Shown: one piece after another, positions 50,085-59,249 of the stretch
Layout of the letters: the number at the start of each line of letters is the position of its first letter
Numbering within the stretch: position 1 is the stretch's first letter
Assembly: GCA_020724465.1 (NCBI GenBank)
Contig: DYGX01000012.1
Location: 1 to 64,000, forward strand
Reading direction: 5' to 3'
Source: Thermoflexus sp.
GTDB lineage: Bacteria; Chloroflexota; Anaerolineae; Aggregatilineales; Aggregatilineaceae
DNA: 64,000 nt
Made by a program: the position numbers and the translations under genes
The notes under the pieces: generated by a model
What the model was told of the DNA's origin: nothing
Seen by the model: the letters and a program-made list of their open reading frames with translations, nothing else
The model's database searches: none

Positions 50085-52679
50085 ATGCACAAACCCTCCC
50101 CAATCGGCACGCGCCCGTCCTGGCTGAGCCGGATGTTGGTTGGCGAGCGGTCTGACGGTCGCCACCTGCTGCGTGCCTGGACCGTGTTGTGCCTGACGGT
50201 GGGCGCCGGGACGCTGTTGTTCCTCAGCGCGAGCCTGGCCGTCAGCCGCGATCCGCTGCTGATGCCGCTCGACGATACGTACATTCATTTCCAGTATGCC
50301 CGGCAATTCGCTGCAGGCGAGCCCTTCTCGTATTTTCCGGGCGATCCGGCGACATCGGGCGGCACAAGCCTGCTCTATCCGGCGGTGCTTGCGCTGGGCT
50401 ACCGGCTGGGGTTCACCGGGTGGAGCCTGGCAACCTGGGCGGTCAGTCTGGGCGCGCTGGCGTTTGCAGGGTCGGCGTGGCTGGTCTACCGGATCGGCGC
50501 GGAAAACCCGTTTGGCCGGTCTGGCGCGGGCGATGGGATAGCCCTGGTGCTCGCGGTCGCTTTTGCCCTGACCGGCCCGCTGTTGTGGGCGGCGCTCAGC
50601 GGCATGGAGACGGCGCTGTTTCTCTTTGTCGTGTTGCTGGCTTTCTACGCCGTCCAGCGTGGCCGCCTGCGTCTCGCGATCGTGACGACGATGCTGCTGC
50701 CGCTGGTCCGCCCCGAGGGCGCGTTCCTGGCCGTGCTGGCGGTGCCGGGGCTGGCGTTTCGGATTCCATGGCCGGATTCAGCAGGCAGGCGCGCGGGGCA
50801 GGCGGCTGCTCTGACACTGCCTGTGCTGGCAAGTGCAATCCAGCCGCTGATCAACTTCGCGGCGACCGGTAGCCTCTCGTCGTCGGGCAACGCGGCCAAG
50901 TCTCACCTGACGAACGGCAGCGTCGCGCTGATGGATCGCGTGCTCAGCGTGGTCGAGACGTTCGGGCGGATATGGGCCGAGCTTGTGACCGGCGTCAGCC
51001 GCGACTGGGGGTTGTTCACCTCTCCGCTGCTGGCTGCGACGGCGCTGGCCGGCCTGCTGGCGGGAACCTGGCTGGCGCTGCGAGCGCGGCGGGTGACGAT
51101 CCCCGCACTCGCGCTGGCCTGGATTCTGGTGCTGACCGCCGGAATTGCCACGCTGGATACGGCCTTCTGGCAGTTCAAGCGCTATCAGGTGCCGGTGATG
51201 GCGCTGTTCTTCCCGGCGGCGGCCTGGACGTGCGCGGCATTAGCCCGGCGCGGACCGCGCGGGCGATGGGCAGGTTGGCTGATCGCGACGCTGATTCTGG
51301 TTCCGGCGCTTGCGACGACCGTCACCTTCGCGCGAGATTACGCTGTTAACGTGCGCGTTGTGCGCGATCAGCAGGTCCCGATGGCGCGCTGGACGGCGGC
51401 CAATCTGCCCGCGGGCGCACGCGTCGGCGTCCACGACGTAGGCCTGATGGGGTACTTTTCTGGACTGTCGCTGTACGATGTGGTAGGCCTGACCACGCCG
51501 GGTCCGGCGGAGTCGTGGCGGCAGGGACCGGGCGCGATCTTCGAGCATATGGCGCAGAGCGCGTATCGGCCGGACTATTTCGCGATCTATCCGGACGTCC
51601 AGGGGCTGCGCTATCTGGTTGATGCGGGGGTCTTCGGCCAGACGCTGGCCGAGTTTGCTATCGAATTGCCGCCGCACAACGTCGCCGCCGCGACCGGGCT
51701 GCAGCTCGTCAGCCGGGCGGACTGGTCCGGCGTGCCGGATGCGGAAATGCCTGCGCAAGCCGACACGCTGCGCGCGATCGACGGCTTGACGCCGGTTGAC
51801 TCTGTCGATGTGGCCGATCTCGATGACGAAGCGGCCCACGATTATACCTGGTGGCAAACAGAGCAGCCTGCCGGGTTCGTGACCGAGGTCTACCGGCTTG
51901 AGTACCAGGCTTGCGGGGCGGATGTGGCATGCGCGGCGACGGACGGCGGGCGTGTGCTGACCGGCGGTGAGGGGTTCACGCTTGCGACGCGCCCCGGCGA
52001 AGACCTGCTCCTTGTCACGCGGATGCACGGCACCGCCAGCGGCACGCTGGCGGTCGAAGTCAACGGCCAGCGGCAAGCGGCGCGCGTGCAGCCCGCCGTG
52101 CCGGGCCGCTGGGTGGAGATGGTCACCTGGGTTCCGGGCGAGCAGGTCGGATCGGAAACGCGCGTCCGCATAAAAGTCGAGTCGGATGCGGCCGGCGGAG
52201 TATACCGGCCCTACTATCACTGGGCGTATCAGGGTGCATTTGCGCCTGAGCCTGCGCCTGAAACAGAGCCGATGGCCGTTTTCGGCACAGGCGGCGAGGT
52301 GCGCCTGCTCGACGCTGAGATCGTGCGCCGGGCAGACGCGATCGAAGTGCGCCTGACGTGGCTCGGCCCCGCGCCAGGGGCCGGTGACGCACTGCTCTTC
52401 GTTCACCTGTATAATCAGGTTGACAGGCCGCCGCTGGCTCAAGCGCCCGACGCCCGTCCGGGGGGTGGGGCGCTGCCACCGGGGAACTGGCTGCCGGGTG
52501 TGCGACAGGACGTCCTCACGGTATCCCTGCCGCCAGACCTGGATGCTGGCACGTACCCGGTCGCGATCGGACTGTATGATACCCTCACCGGGGAACGCTA
52601 CCCCGTTGAAGGGATGGGAGTGGACGCGGCCGGAAGGCTGTTTATCGGTGAGATACTCATTGAGGAGTCTGGCTCGTGA
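50085..52679 (+). CDS. Polytopic membrane protein, glycosyltransferase-39-like with C-terminal exported domain
   Basis: The 864-residue protein has about 10-12 transmembrane helices in the first about 430 residues. A conserved acidic loop after the first helix (PLDDTYIHFQYARQFAAG and FPGDPATSGGTSLLYP) is typical of lipid-linked-sugar-dependent GT-C enzymes, in which Asp residues in the first loop are catalytic. The remaining half is soluble and beta-rich (VRLLDAEIVRRADAIEVRL, LDAGTYPVAIGLYDTLTGE), as often seen in Chloroflexota GT39-like proteins. Substrates are unknown. Its stop overlaps the start of the dehydrogenase gene by four bases. Confidence 0.75.
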   Translation: MHKPSPIGTRPSWLSRMLVGERSDGRHLLRAWTVLCLTVGAGTLLFLSASLAVSRDPLLMPLDDTYIHFQYARQFAAGEPFSYFPGDPATSGGTSLLYPAVLALGYRLGFTGWSLATWAVSLGALAFAGSAWLVYRIGAENPFGRSGAGDGIALVLAVAFALTGPLLWAALSGMETALFLFVVLLAFYAVQRGRLRLAIVTTMLLPLVRPEGAFLAVLAVPGLAFRIPWPDSAGRRAGQAAALTLPVLASAIQPLINFAATGSLSSSGNAAKSHLTNGSVALMDRVLSVVETFGRIWAELVTGVSRDWGLFTSPLLAATALAGLLAGTWLALRARRVTIPALALAWILVLTAGIATLDTAFWQFKRYQVPVMALFFPAAAWTCAALARRGPRGRWAGWLIATLILVPALATTVTFARDYAVNVRVVRDQQVPMARWTAANLPAGARVGVHDVGLMGYFSGLSLYDVVGLTTPGPAESWRQGPGAIFEHMAQSAYRPDYFAIYPDVQGLRYLVDAGVFGQTLAEFAIELPPHNVAAATGLQLVSRADWSGVPDAEMPAQADTLRAIDGLTPVDSVDVADLDDEAAHDYTWWQTEQPAGFVTEVYRLEYQACGADVACAATDGGRVLTGGEGFTLATRPGEDLLLVTRMHGTASGTLAVEVNGQRQAARVQPAVPGRWVEMVTWVPGEQVGSETRVRIKVESDAAGGVYRPYYHWAYQGAFAPEPAPETEPMAVFGTGGEVRLLDAEIVRRADAIEVRLTWLGPAPGAGDALLFVHLYNQVDRPPLAQAPDARPGGGALPPGNWLPGVRQDVLTVSLPPDLDAGTYPVAIGLYDTLTGERYPVEGMGVDAAGRLFIGEILIEESGS

Positions 52680-55600
52680 GAGTGGATTTTGAGTTGAACG
52701 GGCAGGCGGTGTCGATGGATGCCGCCGCGAACGAAACGCTGCTCGCGATGCTGCGGCGGCATGGCGTCTTCGGGCCGAAGCATGGCTGCGAGACGGGCGA
52801 ATGCGGCGCGTGTCTGGTGCGGGTTGACGGTGTGCCCATGACGTCGTGCGTGATGCTGGCTGCTCAGGTGGCGGGGCGCGCTGTCAGGACGATTGAGGGC
52901 GTCGGTGGCGCTCAAGAGCGCGGCTGGCGCGGGTCCGAGCCGCTGCATGCGCTGCAGGTCGCCTTCATTGAGACGGGAGCGATCCAGTGCGGGTACTGCA
53001 CGCCGGGCATGATTATCGCAGCCGAGGCTTTGCTGGAGCGCACCGATCGCCCGACCGAGGCCGAGGTGCGCGACGCGCTGGCGGGCGTGCTGTGCCGCTG
53101 CACGGGCTATGTCAAGCCGGTTGAAGCAGTGTTGCGCGCGGCGGCGGTGCTGCGCGCGGAGAGCGTGCCGCCGATCCATCCCGCTGAAGCGATTCCAGCT
53201 CCACCCGGTCTGTTCATGCCGCCAGGCGGCGAGATGGACGACTTGCGCTCGCCCGAAGGGGGGGACGGGGGCCGCGAGGCGGGCGTGCGCACCCGCGCCC
53301 TGCCGGTGATGATCGTCGCGCCAGAGACGGACGCGCTCCAGCAGGTGGGCAAGCCATCGCCGAAGGTCGACGCGCGCAAGCTGGTGCAGGGCAACCCGGC
53401 CTTCACCGATGATATCGAGCTGCGCGGGATGCTGGTCGGCAAGCTGCTGCTTAGCCCGCGTCCCCACGCCCTGATCAAGCGCATCGACGCCAGCCGGGCG
53501 CGCGCTCTGCCCGGCGTGCACGCGGTTCTGACGCATCACGATCTGCCGCGCGTGGCGTACACAACCGCCGGCCAGAGCTACCCGGAGCCGGGGCCGCACG
53601 ACAACTTCAGTCTGGACTACAAAGTGCGCTTTGTCGGCGATCGCGTCGCGGCAGTGGCGGCGGAGACCGAGGAAATCGCACAGCGCGCGCTGGAGCTGAT
53701 CGAGGTTGAGTACGAAGACCTGCCGGCGATCTTCGACCCGCGCGAGAGCATGCAGCCCGGCGCACCGATTCTGCATGACGAGCCGGAAAGCTGGAAGATT
53801 GAAGATCCATCTCGCAATCTGGCAGCGGTAGTTGACTGGGAAGTGGGGAACGTTGAAGAGGGCTTTGCCCAGGCGGATCGCATCTTTGAGGCCACGTACT
53901 ACAGCCCGAAAGTCCAGCAGACGCCGTTGGAGCCGCATGTCACCGTCACGTGGTGGGACGAAGACGACCGCCTGGTGATCCGCACCAGCACCCAGGTGCC
54001 CTTCCACGTGCGGCGGATTCTGGCGCCGGTTCTGGGCCTGCCGGAGAAGCGCATCCGCGTGATCAAGCCGCGCATCGGGGGCGGGTTCGGCGTCAAGCAG
54101 GAAGTCTTGATCGAGGACATCTGCGCTCATCTGACGATCGTCACCGGGCGGCCGGTGCGGCTGGAATACACACGCGCCGAGGAGTTCTTCGCCAGCCGCT
54201 CACGCCATCCGATGTACCTGACGCTGAAGACGGGCGTGACGAACGATGGGCGGATCGTCGCCAATCAGCTCTATGTGCTGAGCGATACCGGCGCGACCGG
54301 CAGCCACGCGATGACCGTCGCCGGCAACACCGGCCACAAGGCTATGGCGCTCTACAACGCGCCACACATTAAATTCCATGCGGACATCGTCTACACCAAC
54401 ACGCCGCCGAGCGGTGCCTACCGTGGCTACGGCGTGCCGCAGGGTTTCTGGGCGCTGGAGCAGCACATCGAGTGGATCGCGCGCGAGATGGGCTTCGATC
54501 CGCTGGAGTTCCGGCTGAAGAATGCGATCAAGGCGGGCGACGAGCACCCCGTCAGCAAGGCGTGGAGCGAGGGGCGCGAAGGCGCCCCGGAGTACATCGT
54601 TTCGTGTGGGCTGGCCGAGTGCATCGAACAGGGCGCCGCGGCGATTGGCTGGGCGGACAAATTCGGCAACCCGGACTGGCACCGCGTGCCTGGCAAGCCG
54701 CATCTGCGGCGCGGGATCGGCGTTGCCGCAGTCATGCAGGGGACGGCCATCCCGCGGCTGGATATGGGCGCGGCCAGCATCAAGATCAACGATGATGGCT
54801 CGTTCAACCTGCTGGTCGGCGCGACAGACCTGGGCACTGGCTCGGACACGGTTCTGACCCAGATGGCCGCCGAAGTGCTGGGCTGCTCGCCGGAAGATTT
54901 CATCACCTACTCGTCGGACACCGACTTCACTCCGTTCGACAAAGGCGCGTATGCGTCCAGCACGACCTACATCTCCGGGCGGGCGGCAGTCATTGCCGCC
55001 GAGCGTGTCGCCGAGCAGATGCGCGCTGTGGCGGCCAAGATGTTCAACAAACAACCCGGCTACGATCCGGTTGAGCCCGGCGACATCGTGCTGCGCGACC
55101 GCGCCGCTCACGCGCCGGATGGCCGCAGCATCACGCACCGCGAGATCGCCCTGTACAGCCTGCACACGGAAGACCAGCACCAGATCATGGCGACTGGCAG
55201 CTATGTCAGCCCGGACTCGCCGCCGCCCTTCGCCGCGCAGTTTGTTACGATCACGCTGGACACGGAAACCGGCCAGATCACGGTCGATGAGACGGTGATG
55301 GCGGTAGACGGGGGCGTGATCATCAACCCGCTCACTGCCAGCGGGCAGGTCGAGGGCGGCATGGTTCAGGCGCTCGGCTACGGGCATTGCGAAGAGATGG
55401 CGTTCGACGCGCAGGGGCGCATGATCAACCCGCGCTTTGGCCCCTACAAGATTTACCGCGCCGACGAGATGCCGGAGATGGGCGTCATCTTCGTCGAGAC
55501 CTACGAGCCGACGGGGCCGTTCGGGGCGAAGGCGGTGGCGGAAATTCCACTCGACGGCGTCGGGCCGGCGCTGGCGAACGCGCTCTACGATGCAGCAGGG

Positions 55601-55696
55601 GTGCGAATCACGGATGCGCCGCTGCTGCCGGAGAAAGTCTGGCGGGCGCTACAAGCGCAATCAGCAGGTTCTCAGCAGACCGAGGCGGCCCGGTGA
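52676..55696 (+). CDS. Selenium-dependent xanthine dehydrogenase-type 2Fe-2S/molybdenum subunit (XdhD-like)
   Basis: The 1006-residue protein joins an N-terminal 2Fe-2S ferredoxin domain (C38, C43, C46, C58 in GCETGECGACLVRVDG and MTSCVM) and a second 2Fe-2S domain (CGYCTPGM, LCRCTGY). The complete molybdopterin-binding large subunit follows from about residue 225. It shows PRIGGGFGVKQE, SGAYRGYG and the essential Glu in GAKAVAEIPLDGVG. This architecture without an FAD domain matches E. coli XdhD and the selenium-dependent xanthine dehydrogenase family. SGAYRGYG is unlike the AYxCSFR loop of form I CO dehydrogenase. It likely oxidises xanthine or a related purine; other subunits may supply electrons onward. 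Confidence 0.88.
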   Translation: MRVDFELNGQAVSMDAAANETLLAMLRRHGVFGPKHGCETGECGACLVRVDGVPMTSCVMLAAQVAGRAVRTIEGVGGAQERGWRGSEPLHALQVAFIETGAIQCGYCTPGMIIAAEALLERTDRPTEAEVRDALAGVLCRCTGYVKPVEAVLRAAAVLRAESVPPIHPAEAIPAPPGLFMPPGGEMDDLRSPEGGDGGREAGVRTRALPVMIVAPETDALQQVGKPSPKVDARKLVQGNPAFTDDIELRGMLVGKLLLSPRPHALIKRIDASRARALPGVHAVLTHHDLPRVAYTTAGQSYPEPGPHDNFSLDYKVRFVGDRVAAVAAETEEIAQRALELIEVEYEDLPAIFDPRESMQPGAPILHDEPESWKIEDPSRNLAAVVDWEVGNVEEGFAQADRIFEATYYSPKVQQTPLEPHVTVTWWDEDDRLVIRTSTQVPFHVRRILAPVLGLPEKRIRVIKPRIGGGFGVKQEVLIEDICAHLTIVTGRPVRLEYTRAEEFFASRSRHPMYLTLKTGVTNDGRIVANQLYVLSDTGATGSHAMTVAGNTGHKAMALYNAPHIKFHADIVYTNTPPSGAYRGYGVPQGFWALEQHIEWIAREMGFDPLEFRLKNAIKAGDEHPVSKAWSEGREGAPEYIVSCGLAECIEQGAAAIGWADKFGNPDWHRVPGKPHLRRGIGVAAVMQGTAIPRLDMGAASIKINDDGSFNLLVGATDLGTGSDTVLTQMAAEVLGCSPEDFITYSSDTDFTPFDKGAYASSTTYISGRAAVIAAERVAEQMRAVAAKMFNKQPGYDPVEPGDIVLRDRAAHAPDGRSITHREIALYSLHTEDQHQIMATGSYVSPDSPPPFAAQFVTITLDTETGQITVDETVMAVDGGVIINPLTASGQVEGGMVQALGYGHCEEMAFDAQGRMINPRFGPYKIYRADEMPEMGVIFVETYEPTGPFGAKAVAEIPLDGVGPALANALYDAAGVRITDAPLLPEKVWRALQAQSAGSQQTEAAR

Positions 55697-56520
55697 ACGA
55701 CGATCGCGCTGTGTTTGAAGCTGCGGTTGCTGCCCGGCGGGAGGGTAAGCCTGCCGCCCTGGCGACCGTGATCGAGACGCAAGGTTCGGTTCCGCGCCAG
55801 GCGGGGAGCAAGATGCTGGTGTGGCCCGACGGCGAGATCGTCGGCACGGTGGGCGGCGGGCAGATGGAAGCCTACGTGATCCGCGAGGCGCAGGCCGCGC
55901 TGCAGGACGGGCAGACGCGGGTGCTCACCTACAACCTGAGCGACCTGGGCGCGGGCGATCCTGGCGTGTGCGGCGGGACGGTGCGTGTGTTCGTCGAGCC
56001 GCTGCTGGCCCCGATCACGGTGGTGGTGATCGGGGGCGGGCATGTGGGCCGGGCTGTGGCTGAGCTGGCGAAATGGATGGAGTATCGGGTGGTGGTGGTA
56101 GACGATCGTCCGGGCTACGCCACCCCCGAAGCCATTCCCGGTATGGACGCCTACTACACGGTGGGCGCGGCGGAGTTGCTCGACCGCGTCCCGATCACGG
56201 CTCGCACGGCGGTTGCCGCGCTGACGCGCGGGCTGCCCGTGGATGAAGCGTTGCTCCCCGAGCTGTTGAAGACGGATGCCCCTTATATCGGCGTAATCGG
56301 CAGCCGCCGGCGCTGGGCGCTGACCGTCGAAGCGCTGATCGAACGCGGGATCAGCCGCGAACAGTTGAGCCGGATTCGCGCTCCTATCGGGCTGGAAATC
56401 GGCGCGGAGACACCGAAGGAAATCGCGCTGAGCGTTATGGCCGAGATCGTCATGGTGCTGCGGCACGGAACCGGCGAGCCGATGCAGTGGCTCGGCCCGA
56501 CCGTGCAGGTTCCCGACTAG
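55693..56520 (+). CDS. xdhC: XdhC/CoxI-family molybdenum cofactor maturation protein
   Basis: The 275-residue protein contains the XdhC domain (VIETQGSVPRQAGSKMLV, VGTVGGGQMEAYVI, CGGTVRVFVEP) followed by a Rossmann domain (VVVIGGGHVGRAVAELA, VIGSRRRWALTVEALI). Such proteins bind and protect the molybdenum cofactor and help insert the terminal sulfido or selenido ligand. GTG 55693 overlaps the stop of the dehydrogenase gene by four bases. In E. coli the XdhC domain and the YqeB domain are joined in one protein; here they are separate genes. Confidence 0.9.
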   Translation: MNDDRAVFEAAVAARREGKPAALATVIETQGSVPRQAGSKMLVWPDGEIVGTVGGGQMEAYVIREAQAALQDGQTRVLTYNLSDLGAGDPGVCGGTVRVFVEPLLAPITVVVIGGGHVGRAVAELAKWMEYRVVVVDDRPGYATPEAIPGMDAYYTVGAAELLDRVPITARTAVAALTRGLPVDEALLPELLKTDAPYIGVIGSRRRWALTVEALIERGISREQLSRIRAPIGLEIGAETPKEIALSVMAEIVMVLRHGTGEPMQWLGPTVQVPD

Positions 56521-56542
56521 GCCAGAGGAAGGCGGACAACGT

Positions 56543-57181
56543 GTGACGCTCAAGATTCTGGCGGTCAGCGACGTAGCCCTGCCTCACATGCAGGATGCGA
56601 CTTATCTGCAGCGCACGTTTCACGACGTGGATCTGCTGGTAAGCTGCGGCGATATGCCGGCCAGCTATCTTGACTACATCAGTTCGGTGCTCAATGTGTG
56701 CCTGTACTTTGTGCGAGGCAACCACGACGAGAACTACATCGAGCGCAGGCCGGGCGGCGACGATCTCCACCGGCGTATCGTGCGCTTCGGCCCGTTCTCG
56801 TTTCTCGGCTTCGAGGGATCGATCCGCTACAACCGGGGCCGGGTCCAGTACACCGACGGCGAGATGTTTGCCTATGTGCTCCGGCTGGTGCCCCGGCTGC
56901 TGGTGCTGCGCTCGATCCGTGGCTACAGTGTGGATGTGGTGGTGGCGCATTCGCCGCCGCAAAGCATCCACGACATCCCGGATGATCGGGCGCATCGAGG
57001 GTTCAAGGCGTTCCGCTACCTGATGGCCTGGGGTCGGCCTCGCTATCTGCTGCACGGGCACGTCGACACGTGGGACAACCGGCAGGCGGTCGAGACGGCG
57101 TTTCGTGGAACCCAGGTGATCAACGTCAATCCGGTGCGCGTCATCACGCTCGAACAGCCTGATTGGGCCGCCCAGGGGTGA
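56543..57181 (+). CDS. Calcineurin-like metallophosphoesterase
   Basis: The 212-residue protein has metal-binding motifs LAVSDVALP, SCGDMP, VRGNHDENY, VVVAHSPPQ and LLHGHVDTWDN, giving the order of the calcineurin-type phosphoesterase fold. The first motif lacks the second usual His (DxH), so one metal site may be weaker. It starts with GTG 22 bases after xdhC, inside the dehydrogenase operon. Cyclic-nucleotide, nucleotide or phosphate ester hydrolysis are all possible. Confidence 0.78.
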   Translation: MTLKILAVSDVALPHMQDATYLQRTFHDVDLLVSCGDMPASYLDYISSVLNVCLYFVRGNHDENYIERRPGGDDLHRRIVRFGPFSFLGFEGSIRYNRGRVQYTDGEMFAYVLRLVPRLLVLRSIRGYSVDVVVAHSPPQSIHDIPDDRAHRGFKAFRYLMAWGRPRYLLHGHVDTWDNRQAVETAFRGTQVINVNPVRVITLEQPDWAAQG

Positions 57182-57191
57182 TTTTCGACGG

Positions 57192-57221
57192 TCGACAGTG
57201 GCCGACAATGTGTGTTACTAT
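57192..57221 (+). promoter_or_regulatory. Internal promoter before the FAD/2Fe-2S subunit gene
   Basis: TCGACA (57192-57197) and TACTAT (57216-57221) are 18 bases apart, about 60 bases before the ATG at 57281. Confidence 0.45.
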
Positions 57222-57280
57222 GGCACCAGAAATCCGCATTTTCTCTACTGGGAACTGACCCTACGGCAGCGATAAGGATT

Positions 57281-58729
57281 ATGTGGCGAAAATACTACAG
57301 TGTCACTTCCGTTGAAGAAGCGCTTGAGCTGTTGAGCCGCTTTCAGTCCGGCGCCCGCGTGGTGGCGGGGGGGACCGATCTTGTGATCGAGTTGGAGCGC
57401 GGCCAGCGGCCCGGCGTTGAGACGCTCATCGATCTCACCCGCGTGCCCGGCCTGGACCAGATCGCCGTGCATGGCGACACCATCCGTCTAGGCCCGCTGG
57501 TGACGCACAATCATGTCGTGGACAGCCGCGTCGTCGTGGAGCACGCGCTACCGCTTGCCCAGGCCGCCTGGCAGGTGGGCGCGCCTCAGATTCGCAACCG
57601 GGGAACGGTGGCGGGTAATGTCATCACGGCCAGCCCGGCGAACGACACAATCACGCCGTTGTGGGCGCTTGGGGCCGAGGTGACGCTGGCATCGGTGCGG
57701 GGCGAGCGCACGCTCGACTTTCCGTCGTTCTACCAGGGCGTCCGGCGCACGGCAATGCAGCCCGACGAGCTGCTGACCGCCATCAGCTTCCCGATGCTTG
57801 CAGCTAACGAGCGTGGCATCTTCCTTAAGCTGGGGCTGCGCCAGGCACAGGCGATCGCCGTGGTGAACGTCGCAGCGATTCTGGGCTTCGATGGTCCGGC
57901 GGTCGTCTCGGCGAAAATCACGCTGGGCAGTGTGGCGCCCACCATCATCCGCGTGCCCGAGTGCGAGGCATTCCTGCTGGACAAGCAGCTTGATGACGGG
58001 GTCATCCGTGAAGCGGCGCGCATTGCGGCGGGCGTTGCCAGGCCGATCGACGACGTGCGTGGTTCGGCGGCGTATCGGACGGAGATGGTGCGCGTGCTGG
58101 TTGGGCGGGCGCTTCGGGCGCTACGCGATGGGACCGAGCGGGCCGGCTGGCCCGAGTCGCCGCCGATGCTGTGGGGCGCGAACCGGGGCAGGGTGCGGAA
58201 CCCGCTGCCGGAGATGGTCCACCATGAGGACGACGCTGCCGATACGATTGTGACCACGGTCAACGGGCAGGTCTACACGCGTACGGGCGGCGTGAATAAG
58301 ACCTTGCTGCGCTTTCTGCGCGAGGACCTGGGCCTGGTGGGCACCAAAGAAGGCTGCGCCGAGGGTGAGTGCGGCGCCTGCACGGTCTTTCTGGACGGGG
58401 TTGCGGTGATGGCCTGCCTGGTCCCGGCGCCCCGGGCCCACGGCGCGGAGATCGTCACCGTCGAGGGGCTGGCTCATGACGGCGTGCTGCACCCCTTGCA
58501 GGAGACGTTCATCGAAACCGGCGCGGTCCAGTGCGGCTACTGTACGCCCGGCTTCCTGATGTCCGGCGCCAAGCTGCTGGAAGAGCATCCGCAGCCAACC
58601 CATGACCAGATCGTCCAGAGCATCACGGGGAATCTGTGTCGCTGTACCGGGTACTATAAGATCATCGAGGCTTTCGAGAAGGCCGCTGAGCGTGTTGTCT
58701 CGGCGCCCGGCTCATCCGAAGCATCATAG
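57281..58729 (+). CDS. Xanthine dehydrogenase-type FAD subunit fused to 2Fe-2S subunit
   Basis: The 482-residue protein has an N-terminal FAD-binding domain ([37 protein letters not shown]) of about 290 residues, then a connecting segment, then a complete 2Fe-2S domain ([41 protein letters not shown]). In most operons these are two separate subunits; the fused form occurs in some Firmicutes and Chloroflexota. With the molybdenum subunit at 59250 it can form a three-domain hydroxylase. The ATG at 57281 follows an AAGGAT leader. Confidence 0.9.
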   Translation: MWRKYYSVTSVEEALELLSRFQSGARVVAGGTDLVIELERGQRPGVETLIDLTRVPGLDQIAVHGDTIRLGPLVTHNHVVDSRVVVEHALPLAQAAWQVGAPQIRNRGTVAGNVITASPANDTITPLWALGAEVTLASVRGERTLDFPSFYQGVRRTAMQPDELLTAISFPMLAANERGIFLKLGLRQAQAIAVVNVAAILGFDGPAVVSAKITLGSVAPTIIRVPECEAFLLDKQLDDGVIREAARIAAGVARPIDDVRGSAAYRTEMVRVLVGRALRALRDGTERAGWPESPPMLWGANRGRVRNPLPEMVHHEDDAADTIVTTVNGQVYTRTGGVNKTLLRFLREDLGLVGTKEGCAEGECGACTVFLDGVAVMACLVPAPRAHGAEIVTVEGLAHDGVLHPLQETFIETGAVQCGYCTPGFLMSGAKLLEEHPQPTHDQIVQSITGNLCRCTGYYKIIEAFEKAAERVVSAPGSSEAS

Positions 58730-58783
58730 GCAAGTGAGATCCCATCCAAACAGGAGCGCGTTTCGCCAGGGGGAAATTGAGCT

Positions 58784-59194
58784 ATGTCACGCCGTTTTCG
58801 ACCACGTCAGGTTCAACCTAAACGCCGACGAAGAGGTTTGCGGCCGCTGCTTGGTTTCTTTCTGGCGATTGCGCTCGGCGTGATTGCCTATGTCGCCGCG
58901 CCCTATCTCGTCGACTTCGCCGAAAGCCAGAGCGCAAGCGCGGCGGGGCGGTTTGCCCAGTTCCGCGTTGAATTCGGCCAGAACACGCCGGAGTATGTGA
59001 TGGCGTTTCTCTTGTGGATCGCGATGCTGGCGATTGTGGCGTTTGTGGCGGCGGCGAATGTCGGCGAGGATCCGGAGAAAGAAGCGTTCAAGTACATGGG
59101 GCCGTCGCCGGCTGACCGAGACGCACAGGTGAAGTTGCTGCGGCGCGAGCTGAAGAAGGCCAAGCAGCGCGAGAAGCAGCACAAGTCGTCCTGA
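58784..59194 (+). CDS. Small two-helix membrane protein within the dehydrogenase operon
   Basis: The 136-residue protein has an Arg-rich head, two transmembrane segments ([19 protein letters not shown] and [19 protein letters not shown]) and a basic, Lys-rich C-terminus. It lies between two hydroxylase subunit genes with similar spacing on both sides, so it may anchor the complex at the membrane or serve electron transfer. No known family was recognised. Confidence 0.7.
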   Translation: MSRRFRPRQVQPKRRRRGLRPLLGFFLAIALGVIAYVAAPYLVDFAESQSASAAGRFAQFRVEFGQNTPEYVMAFLLWIAMLAIVAFVAAANVGEDPEKEAFKYMGPSPADRDAQVKLLRRELKKAKQREKQHKSS

Positions 59195-59249
59195 GCAGCC
59201 GGGCGATGCCTGGTGCAAAGATTGTTCGTACGCGAGGAGCAAAGTCAGC

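Noticed and set aside
52676-55696. Selenocysteine in the selenium-dependent dehydrogenase
   Set aside because: No internal TGA is present; in this enzyme family selenium is a labile ligand, not selenocysteine.
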